64,000 nt of DNA from an uncultured Maribacter sp. Lineage in GTDB: Bacteria > Bacteroidota > Bacteroidia > Flavobacteriales > Flavobacteriaceae. Positions 27,224 to 34,914 of the stretch are shown piece after piece. The stretch is from assembly GCF_947500405.1 (NCBI RefSeq), contig NZ_CANMRY010000004.1, positions 310,001 to 374,000 of the forward strand. Reading direction: 5' to 3'. The translations under genes and the position numbers were made by a program. Each line of letters begins with the position of its first letter. Within the stretch, counting starts at the first letter, position 1. The notes beneath the pieces were generated by a model. It had not been told where the DNA came from, ran no database searches, and saw nothing but the letters and a program-made list of their open reading frames with translations.

Positions 27224-27981
27224 TTTGCAATTCTATTTAAATTTAATTTACTGTTATTAAATGGAAAATTATTTTGTTGTAGTTTATTAATTACCAGTGT
27301 TATTATATTGTTTTTATTAAAGTGTTTATTTAATATTTTAATTTTCGCACTATTGTTCGTCAGTTTACTTTGTGAGGCTTTAAATATTTGATTTGTATCA
27401 AGCACAATCATTTCAATACTGCGAGTGTCATAATAAATACCATAATTTCTATTTACATCATAAATTAACCATGGTTTTTTATTAACTCTAATCCTAAAAT
27501 GTTTTGATAATAAAGGTATAACATCAAAGTCAGGAGCAATATTTGTGTAAAAAACACCATCATTAGATTCTTTAAATTTTATAGTTTTTTCTAAATATAT
27601 TTTTTCTTTTGCAACAGTTAAAGAAACATCCTCTATGTTAATTTGTTCTGTAATTGAAAAACCTATTTGTGCTGCTTGGTAAGGGTTAAATAAACTTTTG
27701 ATATATAGATACAATACATTTTCTATGTTTTTCTTTTCGCTTAAAAAAGAAAAATAAATATTTTTTAGAGCAGTGCTATTTTTATTTTGAATTGTTTTCC
27801 AAACACGTTCAGCTTTATTCATGTCTGTAAATATTATTTTAGTTTTTGTAAATAAGTTGTTATTATAAGATGTTCTTTTGTTGATATTTAAAGTTTTTCT
27901 TTTTTCTTCAAAACCTACAAATACAGCAGTTAAAAAACCATTAAAACTACCGTCATAAATTAAAGTCTTAGTTTCTTCCAT
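27220..27981 (-). CDS. TIGR03915/DUF4130 family putative DNA repair protein
   Basis: The 253-residue protein opens with LIYDGSFNGFLTAVFVGFEE, the diagnostic start of the TIGR03915 family (DUF4130), followed by ERVWKTIQ and, near residue 175, PWLIYDVNRNYGIYYD. Members are usually next to, or fused with, a uracil-DNA glycosylase superfamily domain and a radical SAM protein (TIGR03916) and are thought to act in DNA repair or modification. Neither partner is here, and the upstream cotranscribed gene is the 64-residue ORF two bases away. The C-terminal 60 residues are low-complexity and Asn/Lys-rich. The gene belongs to the divergent unit facing the S24 repressor, so damage control is likely. Confidence 0.85.
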   Translation of the reverse strand: MEETKTLIYDGSFNGFLTAVFVGFEEKRKTLNINKRTSYNNNLFTKTKIIFTDMNKAERVWKTIQNKNSTALKNIYFSFLSEKKNIENVLYLYIKSLFNPYQAAQIGFSITEQINIEDVSLTVAKEKIYLEKTIKFKESNDGVFYTNIAPDFDVIPLLSKHFRIRVNKKPWLIYDVNRNYGIYYDTRSIEMIVLDTNQIFKASQSKLTNNSAKIKILNKHFNKNNIITLVINKLQQNNFPFNNSKLNLNRIAN

Positions 27982-27983
27982 AA

Positions 27984-28178
27984 TTAGTTAAATAAAGAAA
28001 GTTGTATTGCATTTGTATTCTTAATTACTTTACTATTTGTAATTGAAGTATTATTTTTTGGAATATTTCCAAAAAATATAGGTTTTCTTTTTTTTCTTGG
28101 AATTACACTAATGAATGAATCTTCCTCGCTAATTGTAGCAATAGCTTGTAGTTTGGAGTGTATTTCTTTAAAAACCAT
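27984..28178 (-). CDS. small protein with a C-terminal beta-clamp-binding motif
   Basis: This is a 64-codon frame starting at the ATG at 28178 and ending two bases before the TIGR03915 gene. It has no homologue I can name. It is basic in the middle (IPRKKRKPIFFG, about residues 25-36), Asn/Thr/Ser-rich afterwards, and ends with QLSLF at 59-63 plus one Asn. QLSLF matches the canonical pentapeptide QL(S/D)LF by which polymerases and repair factors dock on the DnaN sliding clamp. A TATTTTTG promoter box and operator-like palindromes precede it, supporting real expression. It could instead be the remnant of a larger repair protein that lost its body. A near-perfect palindrome lies within its codons 34-43. 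Confidence 0.55.
   Translation of the reverse strand: MVFKEIHSKLQAIATISEEDSFISVIPRKKRKPIFFGNIPKNNTSITNSKVIKNTNAIQLSLFN
28052..28078. promoter_or_regulatory. palindrome with the operator core, inside the 64-residue ORF
   Basis: Arms TATTTTTTGGAA and TTCCAAAAAATA (12 bp, perfect) surround the spacer TAT. The core TGGAATATTTCCA repeats the intergenic operator at 28210-28221, with only the last flanking base differing. It may be a fourth operator or a roadblock; a transcribed hairpin is the alternative. Confidence 0.5.
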
Positions 28179-28201
28179 AGTGTCTAATTTTAGTATCTAT
28201 C

Positions 28202-28278
28202 CAAAAATATGGAATATTTCCTAATTATGGAAATTTTCCAATATATTTTTTGGAAATAATCCTAATTGTGTATATTTG
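28202..28278. promoter_or_regulatory. divergent promoters overlapped by three operator-like palindromes
   Basis: Rightward promoter: TTTG at 28249-28252, 18 bases, then TATATTTG at 28271-28278, ending four bases before the repressor ATG. Leftward -7 box: TATTTTTG on the minus strand at 28202-28209. Palindromes: GGAATATTTCC at 28211-28221, perfect TGGAAATTTTCCA at 28228-28240, and weaker TGGAAATAATCCT at 28251-28263. The third covers the rightward -33 box, and the first two lie where the leftward -33 to -7 interval should be. The most economical reading is autorepression together with repression of the divergent repair unit by the S24 protein. Confidence 0.65.
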
Positions 28279-28282
28279 ATAT

Positions 28283-29044
28283 ATGGAAAATGACGCTATT
28301 TTAAAAAGGTTTACAGATCTAAGAAGGGAATTAGGATTTACACAATCTGAGTTTGCTAAACAAATTGGTGTTTCTAGTACTACAGCAGATATTGAAAGAG
28401 GTAGAACTAAATTATCTGGAAAAGTAGTTGTAGAGCTTTTAAAAAAATATAAGATTAATCCTCTTTGGTTATTTGGAGAAAGTACCCAACAATATATAGA
28501 AACTTCGTCTACAAGCGTTATTCCAAAAGTAGTTACCGTAGATTCTGCAGAAAATGATAATATGGTTTTGGTTAATGCAAAAGCTGCTGCCGGATATCCT
28601 CAAAATATAGAAGATACTAGTTGGTATAAAGAGTTACCTGCTTTTGATTTGCCTTTACCAGAGTTTAGAAATGCAACTTACAGAGGATTCCAGGTAGAAG
28701 GAGATAGTATGCTTCCTAATTTAAAGCCTGGAGAATGGGTTTTAGCAAAAGCCACAGAAGATTTAAAAGAAGTTAGTGCTAATAAAATATATGTAGTTGT
28801 ATTACAAGATGCTGTTTTAGTAAAAAAAGTTATTAGTAAGCCAAATTCTCCTAACGTTACTTTAGTTTCTTTGAATGAGTCATATCCTCCCTATGATATT
28901 GAGCCTCATCAGATACAAGAAATATGGGAGGTAAACAGTAAAATTACTTTTGGTATAGATGCTACAACAGAAAAAGGCTTATTAAAACAACTCCAAGAAT
29001 CTATGGAGGAATTAAAAAGCCAAATAAATAAAACGAACGGGTAG
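28283..29044 (+). CDS. XRE-HTH / S24 (LexA-like) self-cleaving repressor
   Basis: The 253-residue transcription factor has an N-terminal XRE-type helix-turn-helix (about 6-60, LRRELGFTQSEFAKQIGVSSTTADIERGR) and a C-terminal S24 peptidase domain. The catalytic pair is visible: Ser142 in VEGDSMLPNLKPGEWVLA and Lys181 in AVLVKKV. An Ala-Gly bond at 103-104 in KAAAGYP is the expected autocleavage site, as in LexA, UmuD and phage CI. A C-terminal coiled coil follows (KQLQESMEELKSQ). Family knowledge says RecA filaments trigger such cleavage during DNA damage. It is divergent from the clamp-motif ORF and TIGR03915 gene, with operator-like palindromes between. No phage genes surround it. Confidence 0.88.
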   Translation: MENDAILKRFTDLRRELGFTQSEFAKQIGVSSTTADIERGRTKLSGKVVVELLKKYKINPLWLFGESTQQYIETSSTSVIPKVVTVDSAENDNMVLVNAKAAAGYPQNIEDTSWYKELPAFDLPLPEFRNATYRGFQVEGDSMLPNLKPGEWVLAKATEDLKEVSANKIYVVVLQDAVLVKKVISKPNSPNVTLVSLNESYPPYDIEPHQIQEIWEVNSKITFGIDATTEKGLLKQLQESMEELKSQINKTNG

Positions 29045-29047
29045 TGC

Positions 29048-29329
29048 TTACTTATAAATGCATTTGTATGCACTATCTACACTAACTTTTACATTAAAAG
29101 ATTGGTTAGCTTCTACCTCAAACATTTCATAAGGCTTATAGGTTTTCCAAGTAGACTCTCCTGGTAGTTGCACTTCCATTTCACCAGATACTACAGTCAT
29201 GTATTCCTTAGATGTAGTTCCAAAAGTGTACTCACCTGGAGCCATAACGCCAACGGTTGCTTTTCCTTCATTAGAATCAAAGGCTATAGATAATACTTTT
29301 TTATCAAAATAAGAATTGGTCTTAAACAT
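29048..29329 (-). CDS. ppnP: pyrimidine/purine nucleoside phosphorylase
   Basis: PpnP (formerly YaiE/DUF1255) is a small cupin that phosphorolyses a broad range of nucleosides. The 93 residues start MFKTNSYFDKKVLSIAF and contain KATVGVMAPGEYTFGT, EYMTVVSGEMEVQLPG and the cupin strand FEVEANQSFNVKV, close to full family length. It converges on the S24 repressor gene with three bases between stops and no hairpin terminator. A minus-strand TATTTTTG at 29352-29359 may be its -7 box. Confidence 0.93.
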   Translation of the reverse strand: MFKTNSYFDKKVLSIAFDSNEGKATVGVMAPGEYTFGTTSKEYMTVVSGEMEVQLPGESTWKTYKPYEMFEVEANQSFNVKVSVDSAYKCIYK

Positions 29330-29412
29330 GTTTTTCTTTTATTGTGAAATACAAAAATAAATAGAATTTATAAGAGGAATATAAGCTTAACAAAGGAGTC
29401 TTATTTTGTGTT

Positions 29413-30120
29413 TTAATACGCTTTTATAGTTCCCATGTCTAACGTTATAGGTCCTAGTTTATGTTTAGAAGGAAGAAGAATACCACTTTTCATCATCTTC
29501 CAATTTTCCCAAGTTGCTTTAATACCGCCTAGAGGAATAATGCTGACCCACATTTTATAACTCTTTGGTGTTCCATTTGGTTGTAGTTCCCATAAATAAG
29601 AATCTCCTGGAGTAGAACCTCCAATCGTATACGATACTAGTAGTGCTTCTTCACCATTTTCTAGTGTTACTATTTCTCTTTTGGTTCCTTCATCAAACAC
29701 TTTAAATGGAGCTACAAGCCAGAAAGAATCGTTGTTAAAATAATCTAAAGCAGTTTGTAGTAATTCTTTTTCCTCTTTAGTAGTAAGTATGGTATTTTCT
29801 TTGGTTATAGAGCTTAGAGATTTATTGTTTAGATTAAGTTTGGCAGTGTAATTGTCCCATTTTACAGTAACAAGTCCTAAAGATTTATTCCATTTATACC
29901 TATGAGAACCATTTGCGAATGACCATTCTAAAAAGTTTGTGTTAGCATATTTCTCTCCGCCAATGGCTTGCATCATTTTTTTGGCAAGAGCATCGGCTTT
30001 ATTTCCTTTCTGCCCATTAGGAACAGATTCATTGCAAATTATATATAAAATGCCTACCCCTAAAAGAATAACAATTAAGCTGTAACTGAGTAATTTTCCA
30101 ATTTTCTTTACATATTTCAT
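29413..30120 (-). CDS. hypothetical exported or membrane-anchored protein
   Basis: I cannot assign this 235-residue protein. It begins with a basic tip and one hydrophobic segment (about 9-28, LLSYSLIVILLGVGILYIIC), a signal anchor rather than a clear lipobox. The remainder is rich in beta-strand pattern and Trp/Lys (FLEWSFANGSHRYKWNK, SYTIGGSTPGDSYLWEL, MWVSIIPLGGIKATWENWKMM), suggesting a periplasmic beta-sheet domain, possibly lipocalin- or LolA-like. It begins two bases after the gamma-glutamyltransferase gene and is surely cotranscribed with it. A link to glutathione or gamma-glutamyl metabolism is conceivable but unsupported by motifs. Confidence 0.7.
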   Translation of the reverse strand: MKYVKKIGKLLSYSLIVILLGVGILYIICNESVPNGQKGNKADALAKKMMQAIGGEKYANTNFLEWSFANGSHRYKWNKSLGLVTVKWDNYTAKLNLNNKSLSSITKENTILTTKEEKELLQTALDYFNNDSFWLVAPFKVFDEGTKREIVTLENGEEALLVSYTIGGSTPGDSYLWELQPNGTPKSYKMWVSIIPLGGIKATWENWKMMKSGILLPSKHKLGPITLDMGTIKAY

Positions 30121-30122
30121 AT

Positions 30123-31814
30123 CTAATATCCTACAGCAGTATCATCTCCTCTTTTATCTGCTCCGGCTTCTAGGCTACCATCAGGCAACACAAGAATAGC
30201 ATCTACCTTGCCAATAATAGGAGTGCGTTCTTCATTTATTATGTATTCTTTGGATTTTAATTCCTCTTTTAAAGATTTAGAAAATCCATTTGGTTCAAAT
30301 ATGACAGCATCTGGCAACCATTGGTGGTGAAAACGAGGGGCGTTTACAGCCTCTTGCATACTTAAATTAAATTCATAAGTGTTAAGAATAGTTTGTGCTA
30401 CTGCTGTAATTATAGTTGATCCGCCGGGAGTGCCAACAACCATCCAAAGTTTGTTGTCTTTTTCTACAATAGTAGGTGTCATGCTACTTAGCATTCTTTT
30501 TTCTGGTGCAATACTATTAGCATCTGCACCAATTAAACCAAACATATTAGGTACTCCTGGTTTTGCACTAAAATCATCCATTTCATTATTAAGAAAAAAG
30601 CCAAGTTCGTCACAATATAATTTAGAGCCATAATTACCATTTAATGTAGTGGTAACAGAAACTGCATTACCATCTTGGTCAATAATAGAGTAATGGGTGG
30701 TTTCGTTACTTTCTGATATAATATTTATTGCTCCATGAGATACAGTAGAAGACTTTGTTGCTTTATCAAAAGAAAAATCATTCATACGATTTTTCAAGTA
30801 GTCATCACTTAAAATTATATCTAGGGGTATAGTTACAAAATCAGGGTCTCCTAAAAAATAATTACGATCTGCATAAGCTCTTCTAGAAGCCTCTGTAAAT
30901 AGTTGAATAGTTTTGGTAGTGTTGTGTCCAAATTCTTTTATTTTATGAGGTTCTATCATCTTAAAAATTTGTTGCATCGTAATTCCTCCACTACTTGGAG
31001 CTCCCATTGAAATTATTTTTAAATCTTTATATTTAAAAATAACGGGTTGTCTCCATTTTACATTATATTTTTCTAAATCTTCCTCGGTAACATAACCACC
31101 ATTTTGTTGAATAAAGGAAGATAATTTTTTTGCTACACGACCCTTGTAAAACCCATCTCTACCATGTTTAGAAATACTTTTTAAAGTATTTGCTAGAGCT
31201 CGGTATTTTATAGTGTCTCCTGCTTTATAAGGAATAGAAAATTTACTATGTTCCCCGTTTACTTTAATAAAGTCTTTTAAATAAGGTGCAATTTTTTTCT
31301 CTTGTTTTTCTGTAACAACAACTCCTTTTTCTGCCAAAGCTATTACTGGGGCTAAAATTTTAGAAAGAGGAAGAGTACCAAACTTTTTATGAACCTCAAT
31401 AGCTCCAGCAACAGAGCCTGGAACACCTACAGCAGTTGCTCCGAGTGTACTCATTCCTGGAATTACATTTCCTGTAGCGTCTAAATACATGTCTTTATGG
31501 GCACTTAAAGGTGCTTTTTCTCTAAAATCTATAGCACCAATATCTCCATTTCCTTTTCTGTATACCATAAAACCACCACCAGAAATATTTCCTGCAGATG
31601 GATGTGCAACAGCCAAAGCAAATTGAGTAGCTACCATAGCATCAAAAGCATTACCACCTTGTTTTAAAATGTCTGAACCAATTTTTGAAGCTTCTTCTCT
31701 GGCAGAAACTATCATGGCTTTAGTTGTAATTAAACCAGTTGGAGAATTATTTTGCTTTTTACAATTGTAAATTAATGTAAGAAAGCAGAGTAATAGAACC
31801 TTTATTGTTTTCAT
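30123..31814 (-). CDS. ggt: gamma-glutamyltransferase, lipoprotein type
   Basis: This N-terminal-nucleophile hydrolase transfers or hydrolyses the gamma-glutamyl group of glutathione and related compounds. A lipobox (LIYNC, Cys18) replaces the usual cleaved signal. The autoprocessing site is ETTHYS with Thr373 as the new N-terminal nucleophile of the small subunit, followed by DQDGNAVSVTTTLNGNYGS. Other family blocks are GGNAFDAMVA, GGGFMVYR, the FREKAP arginine loop, GAPSSGGI and GTPGGSTI. The length of 563 is normal. The order is an AcpH-like gene 28 bases upstream and an unknown protein two bases downstream. Lipidation implies outer-membrane or periplasmic attachment. Confidence 0.94.
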   Translation of the reverse strand: MKTIKVLLLCFLTLIYNCKKQNNSPTGLITTKAMIVSAREEASKIGSDILKQGGNAFDAMVATQFALAVAHPSAGNISGGGFMVYRKGNGDIGAIDFREKAPLSAHKDMYLDATGNVIPGMSTLGATAVGVPGSVAGAIEVHKKFGTLPLSKILAPVIALAEKGVVVTEKQEKKIAPYLKDFIKVNGEHSKFSIPYKAGDTIKYRALANTLKSISKHGRDGFYKGRVAKKLSSFIQQNGGYVTEEDLEKYNVKWRQPVIFKYKDLKIISMGAPSSGGITMQQIFKMIEPHKIKEFGHNTTKTIQLFTEASRRAYADRNYFLGDPDFVTIPLDIILSDDYLKNRMNDFSFDKATKSSTVSHGAINIISESNETTHYSIIDQDGNAVSVTTTLNGNYGSKLYCDELGFFLNNEMDDFSAKPGVPNMFGLIGADANSIAPEKRMLSSMTPTIVEKDNKLWMVVGTPGGSTIITAVAQTILNTYEFNLSMQEAVNAPRFHHQWLPDAVIFEPNGFSKSLKEELKSKEYIINEERTPIIGKVDAILVLPDGSLEAGADKRGDDTAVGY

Positions 31815-31842
31815 AATCAGTAGAATTTAAAGCTCTTTTAGG

Positions 31843-32427
31843 TTAAAGGGAAATATATTTTTGCCTAGAAAAGGTAATTAATTCTTCAAAAAAGGCATTG
31901 AACTCCTCTTCAAAAGCAGCATAGTGTTCTTCAAGGTCTAAAATTGCAAAGTTCATTTTAGATTTATTTTTGGTACGCCTATTCATTCCGTTAAGAACAC
32001 GGTTTATCCCCTCCATATTAGAGTAATTGTAAATCCAATTTTCACTTATCATATAAGGCATCATGCGTTTAACTCCGTCGGGCAAAATGGTATAGTTATC
32101 TTCTAGTAAGTCATAAAAATTATTAACAAAAACAGCTAAAGGTATGTCTGAGTAATTTTCCCAATTTTTAGCAAGAAAATGATCATAAAAAATATCTACT
32201 ATGACTCTACTATAGTGGCTATAGTTTTTATGAAGCCGTTTACTACTAATTTTTGGGATAGCATGTGTATCTGTAAAAGTATCAATAAACCTATGTAATT
32301 GTATTCCTTGTTGCACACGTTCTGGTAAGTGTTTAAACTTATTCCCTCTAATACTATCTGCAATGAAATTTCCTATTGTAATTTCATTATCACCAAAAGA
32401 TAAATAAATGTGTGCTAAAAAGTTCAT
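31843..32427 (-). CDS. ACP phosphodiesterase-like protein (AcpH/DUF479)
   Basis: The 194-residue protein belongs to the AcpH family, which removes 4'-phosphopantetheine from acyl carrier protein. The start MNFLAHIYLSFGDNEITIGNFIADSIRG is diagnostic, and further metal-site candidates are LHRFIDTFTDTHAIP and IVDIFYDHFLAKNWE. Length and HD-like His/Asp spacing match the family. It lies upstream of the gamma-glutamyltransferase in the same direction with a 28-base gap. Outside Enterobacteria the activity of such homologues has not, to my knowledge, been well tested. Confidence 0.86.
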   Translation of the reverse strand: MNFLAHIYLSFGDNEITIGNFIADSIRGNKFKHLPERVQQGIQLHRFIDTFTDTHAIPKISSKRLHKNYSHYSRVIVDIFYDHFLAKNWENYSDIPLAVFVNNFYDLLEDNYTILPDGVKRMMPYMISENWIYNYSNMEGINRVLNGMNRRTKNKSKMNFAILDLEEHYAAFEEEFNAFFEELITFSRQKYISL

Positions 32428-32494
32428 ATAACGATAGAAGTTTTCTTAAGGTCGAATTTACGAAATGCTAAACTTAGGATAAGAAATAGTCCTG

Positions 32495-32502
32495 TATATT
32501 TG
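32495..32502 (+). promoter_or_regulatory. -7 promoter element for glmM
   Basis: TATATTTG matches TAnnTTTG exactly and lies 22 bases before the glmM ATG. A matching TTTG -33 box is not evident. Confidence 0.5.
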
Positions 32503-32524
32503 CAAAAACTTTTTTATTTATTAT

Positions 32525-33913
32525 ATGACACTAATCAAATCAATATCAGGAATACGTGGAACCATTGGAGGGCAGCCAGGAGATAATTTAACGCCAATTG
32601 ATGCTGTGAAATTCGCAGCAGCTTACGGAACATGGTTAAAAAGGTACTCTAAAAAAGAAAAATTAAAAGTAGTAATAGGTAGAGATGCTAGACTTTCTGG
32701 GCAAATGATTCAGAACCTTGTTGTTTCTACACTTACTGGTTTGGGAATAGATGTGATAGATTTAGATTTATCTACCACGCCTACTGTAGAAATTGCTGTT
32801 CCTATTGAAAAAGCTGATGGTGGAATTATACTAACAGCAAGCCATAACCCTAAACAATGGAATGCTTTAAAACTTTTAAATGAAAAAGGGGAGTTTTTAG
32901 ACGCAGCGCAAGGTGCTGTTATTTTAGAATTGGCAGAAAAAGAAGAGTTTACTTTTTCAGAAGTAGATAATTTAGGTACCGTTGTTGAAAACAACGCATA
33001 TATAGATATACATATTGACGAAGTTTTAGATTTACCATTGGTAGATGCAGAGATAATTAAAAAAGCTAAGTTTAAAGTTGTTGTAGATGGTGTAAATTCT
33101 ACAGGAGGAATAGCAATTCCAAAATTACTAGATGCTTTAGGAGTAGAAGTGGTGAAATTATATTGTGACCCAACAGGTCATTTTCCACATAATCCAGAAC
33201 CGTTAAAAGAGCATTTAGGAGATATTTGTGATTTAGTAGTAAAAGAAAAGGCTGATTTTGGTATTGTTGTAGATCCAGATGTAGACCGTTTAGCTTTTAT
33301 TAGCGATGATGGCGAAATGTTTGGAGAAGAGTACACTTTAGTCGCTTGTGCGGACTATGTATTGGGAAAAACAAAAGGGAATACAGTTTCTAACCTATCC
33401 TCTTCAAGAGCTTTAAGAGATATTACGCAAAAACATGGTGGTACCTATGAAGCGGCTGCAGTAGGAGAAGTGAATGTAGTTACAAAAATGAAAGCTAACA
33501 ATGCTATTATTGGTGGCGAAGGTAATGGCGGAATTATTTATCCAGAAAGCCATTATGGTCGTGATTCTTTAGTTGGAACTGCTTTATTTTTGATGCATAT
33601 GGCAGAAAAAGGAGGAACGGTAGCGGAACTAAGAGCTAGTTACCCATCTTATTTTATGAGTAAAAAGAAAATACAATTAACACCAGGATTAGATGTAGAT
33701 GGTATTTTAGTAGCTATGGCTAAAAAATATGAAGGAGAAGAAATCTCTACTATAGATGGTGTGAAAATTGATTTTGCTGAAAATTGGGTGCATTTAAGAA
33801 AGTCTAATACAGAACCAATTATTAGAATATATACCGAAGCTAAAAGCCAAGCTGAAGCAGATAGTTTAGCAGATAAAATTATTGGAGAAATTAAAGAAGT
33901 GGCTGGGATATAA
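32525..33913 (+). CDS. glmM: phosphoglucosamine mutase
   Basis: GlmM interconverts glucosamine-6-phosphate and glucosamine-1-phosphate on the way to UDP-GlcNAc for peptidoglycan and lipid A. The 462-residue alpha-phosphohexomutase has the phosphoserine loop TASHNPKQWN with Ser106, the magnesium loop DPDVDRLAF (about 247-255), the sugar-binding loop GGEGNGGI and the C-terminal phosphate loop RKSNTEPIIRIY. GEGNGG in place of the GEMSG found in phosphomannomutases favours glucosamine, though a broader hexose activity cannot be excluded. A TATATTTG box sits 22 bases upstream of the ATG and a bidirectional hairpin follows the stop. Confidence 0.88.
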   Translation: MTLIKSISGIRGTIGGQPGDNLTPIDAVKFAAAYGTWLKRYSKKEKLKVVIGRDARLSGQMIQNLVVSTLTGLGIDVIDLDLSTTPTVEIAVPIEKADGGIILTASHNPKQWNALKLLNEKGEFLDAAQGAVILELAEKEEFTFSEVDNLGTVVENNAYIDIHIDEVLDLPLVDAEIIKKAKFKVVVDGVNSTGGIAIPKLLDALGVEVVKLYCDPTGHFPHNPEPLKEHLGDICDLVVKEKADFGIVVDPDVDRLAFISDDGEMFGEEYTLVACADYVLGKTKGNTVSNLSSSRALRDITQKHGGTYEAAAVGEVNVVTKMKANNAIIGGEGNGGIIYPESHYGRDSLVGTALFLMHMAEKGGTVAELRASYPSYFMSKKKIQLTPGLDVDGILVAMAKKYEGEEISTIDGVKIDFAENWVHLRKSNTEPIIRIYTEAKSQAEADSLADKIIGEIKEVAGI

Positions 33914-33934
33914 TTGCTTTTTGATTTGTAAAAG

Positions 33935-33967
33935 AAAAAGCCTAATATAAATAGTATTAGGCTTTTT
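33935..33967. terminator. bidirectional hairpin terminator
   Basis: A stem of GCCTAATA with TATTAGGC (8 bp), extended by A/T pairs to about 13 bp, closes a 7-base loop. T7 follows on the plus strand and A-rich sequence precedes. It lies between the convergent glmM and acyltransferase genes. Confidence 0.8.
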
Positions 33968-34855
33968 TTATAAAAACTCTTTAGGAACTCTATTTCTGTG
34001 TTTCCACCTTCTATGTGTCCATAAATAATGTTCAGGTTTTTCTTTTATTTGTTGTTCTGTTAGCTGTAAAAATTGATTAGTTATTTCGTTCTTTTCCGTA
34101 TTCTTTGCATTGGTAGTAATTGGAATAAACTCGGCGGTGTAATATCCTCTCTTAACTTTGCTAACTTTTAAGAAAACTACAGCTAGATCTAATTTTCTAG
34201 CCATTGTTTCAGCGCCATTAAAAATAGGAACTTTAATATCCATAAACTCTGTCCAGTATTGCCCTTTATGTACCATAGGAGATTGGTCACTTACCATACC
34301 GTATATAGATTTTACGTTGTTTTTAACGTTGGACATTACTGTTTTTACAGTCTCTTTTTGTGTAATTAATGTAGTATTCCAACGGGCTCTAGTTTTTTTT
34401 ATCCAAGAGTCAAAATAATCATTACTTACTTTTTGGTAAACCGCATAGCCTTTGCCGTCTACATAATTATTAATACTAACATTCCATTCCCAATTTGCAT
34501 AATGGGAGCATACTACTAAAATGCTTTTGTCTTCAAGAATATTCTGAAGTACATTAATATTTGTAACGTTATATCTTTTTTTAACTTCTTCTCTAGATAA
34601 ATGCATTGTTTTTACCATTTCTAAAAACATATCACACATATGTTTATAAAAATCCTTTTCTATTCTTCTAAGTTCAATATCGCATTTTTTTGGAAAAACT
34701 AAAGTAAGGTTGTCCCGGACAACTTTTTTACGATACCCAAAAATCCGATATACAATGATATACACTACATCAGAAAAAAAGTAAAATAACTTATAAGGTA
34801 GTCTAGATATTATCCATAACAATGGATAAATTAAAACATAAACAAGCAACTGCAT
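33968..34855 (-). CDS. LpxL/HtrB-type lipid A acyltransferase
   Basis: This lysophospholipid-acyltransferase superfamily member adds a secondary or late acyl chain to lipid A or ornithine-type lipids. The 295 residues begin with a hydrophobic anchor (LLVYVLIYPLLWIISRLPY). The catalytic motif is CSHYANWEW (HX4E, about residues 116-121), followed by VYQKVSND and the conserved MVSDQSP block near 185-195. The C-terminus has LWTHRRWKHR, typical of LpxL-like proteins. It is divergent from the rhomboid gene with overlapping promoter boxes. Two other envelope genes (glmM and the LpxH-like gene) are in the window but not in one operon. Confidence 0.9.
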   Translation of the reverse strand: MQLLVYVLIYPLLWIISRLPYKLFYFFSDVVYIIVYRIFGYRKKVVRDNLTLVFPKKCDIELRRIEKDFYKHMCDMFLEMVKTMHLSREEVKKRYNVTNINVLQNILEDKSILVVCSHYANWEWNVSINNYVDGKGYAVYQKVSNDYFDSWIKKTRARWNTTLITQKETVKTVMSNVKNNVKSIYGMVSDQSPMVHKGQYWTEFMDIKVPIFNGAETMARKLDLAVVFLKVSKVKRGYYTAEFIPITTNAKNTEKNEITNQFLQLTEQQIKEKPEHYLWTHRRWKHRNRVPKEFL

Positions 34856-34873
34856 ATTCTATATTATAATTGG

Positions 34874-34891
34874 CAAATATAGTTATATTTG
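34874..34891. promoter_or_regulatory. back-to-back divergent -7 boxes
   Basis: CAAATATA, two bases, TATATTTG forms a perfect inverted repeat. Read leftward it gives TATATTTG for the acyltransferase, and read rightward TATATTTG for the rhomboid gene. Both match TAnnTTTG and lie 18 and 23 bases before the respective ATGs. Confidence 0.55.
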
Positions 34892-34914
34892 AAAGGTATA
34901 TAAATTTTTAGATA

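Noticed and set aside
28052..28078. Palindrome read as an intrinsic terminator
   Set aside because: It lies inside a coding frame early in a transcript that should continue into the TIGR03915 gene, its core has only A/T and four G/C pairs, and its core equals nearby operator-like sites.
28283..29044. Prophage CI repressor as evidence of a prophage
   Set aside because: No integrase, structural or lysis genes flank it; neighbours are repair and housekeeping genes.
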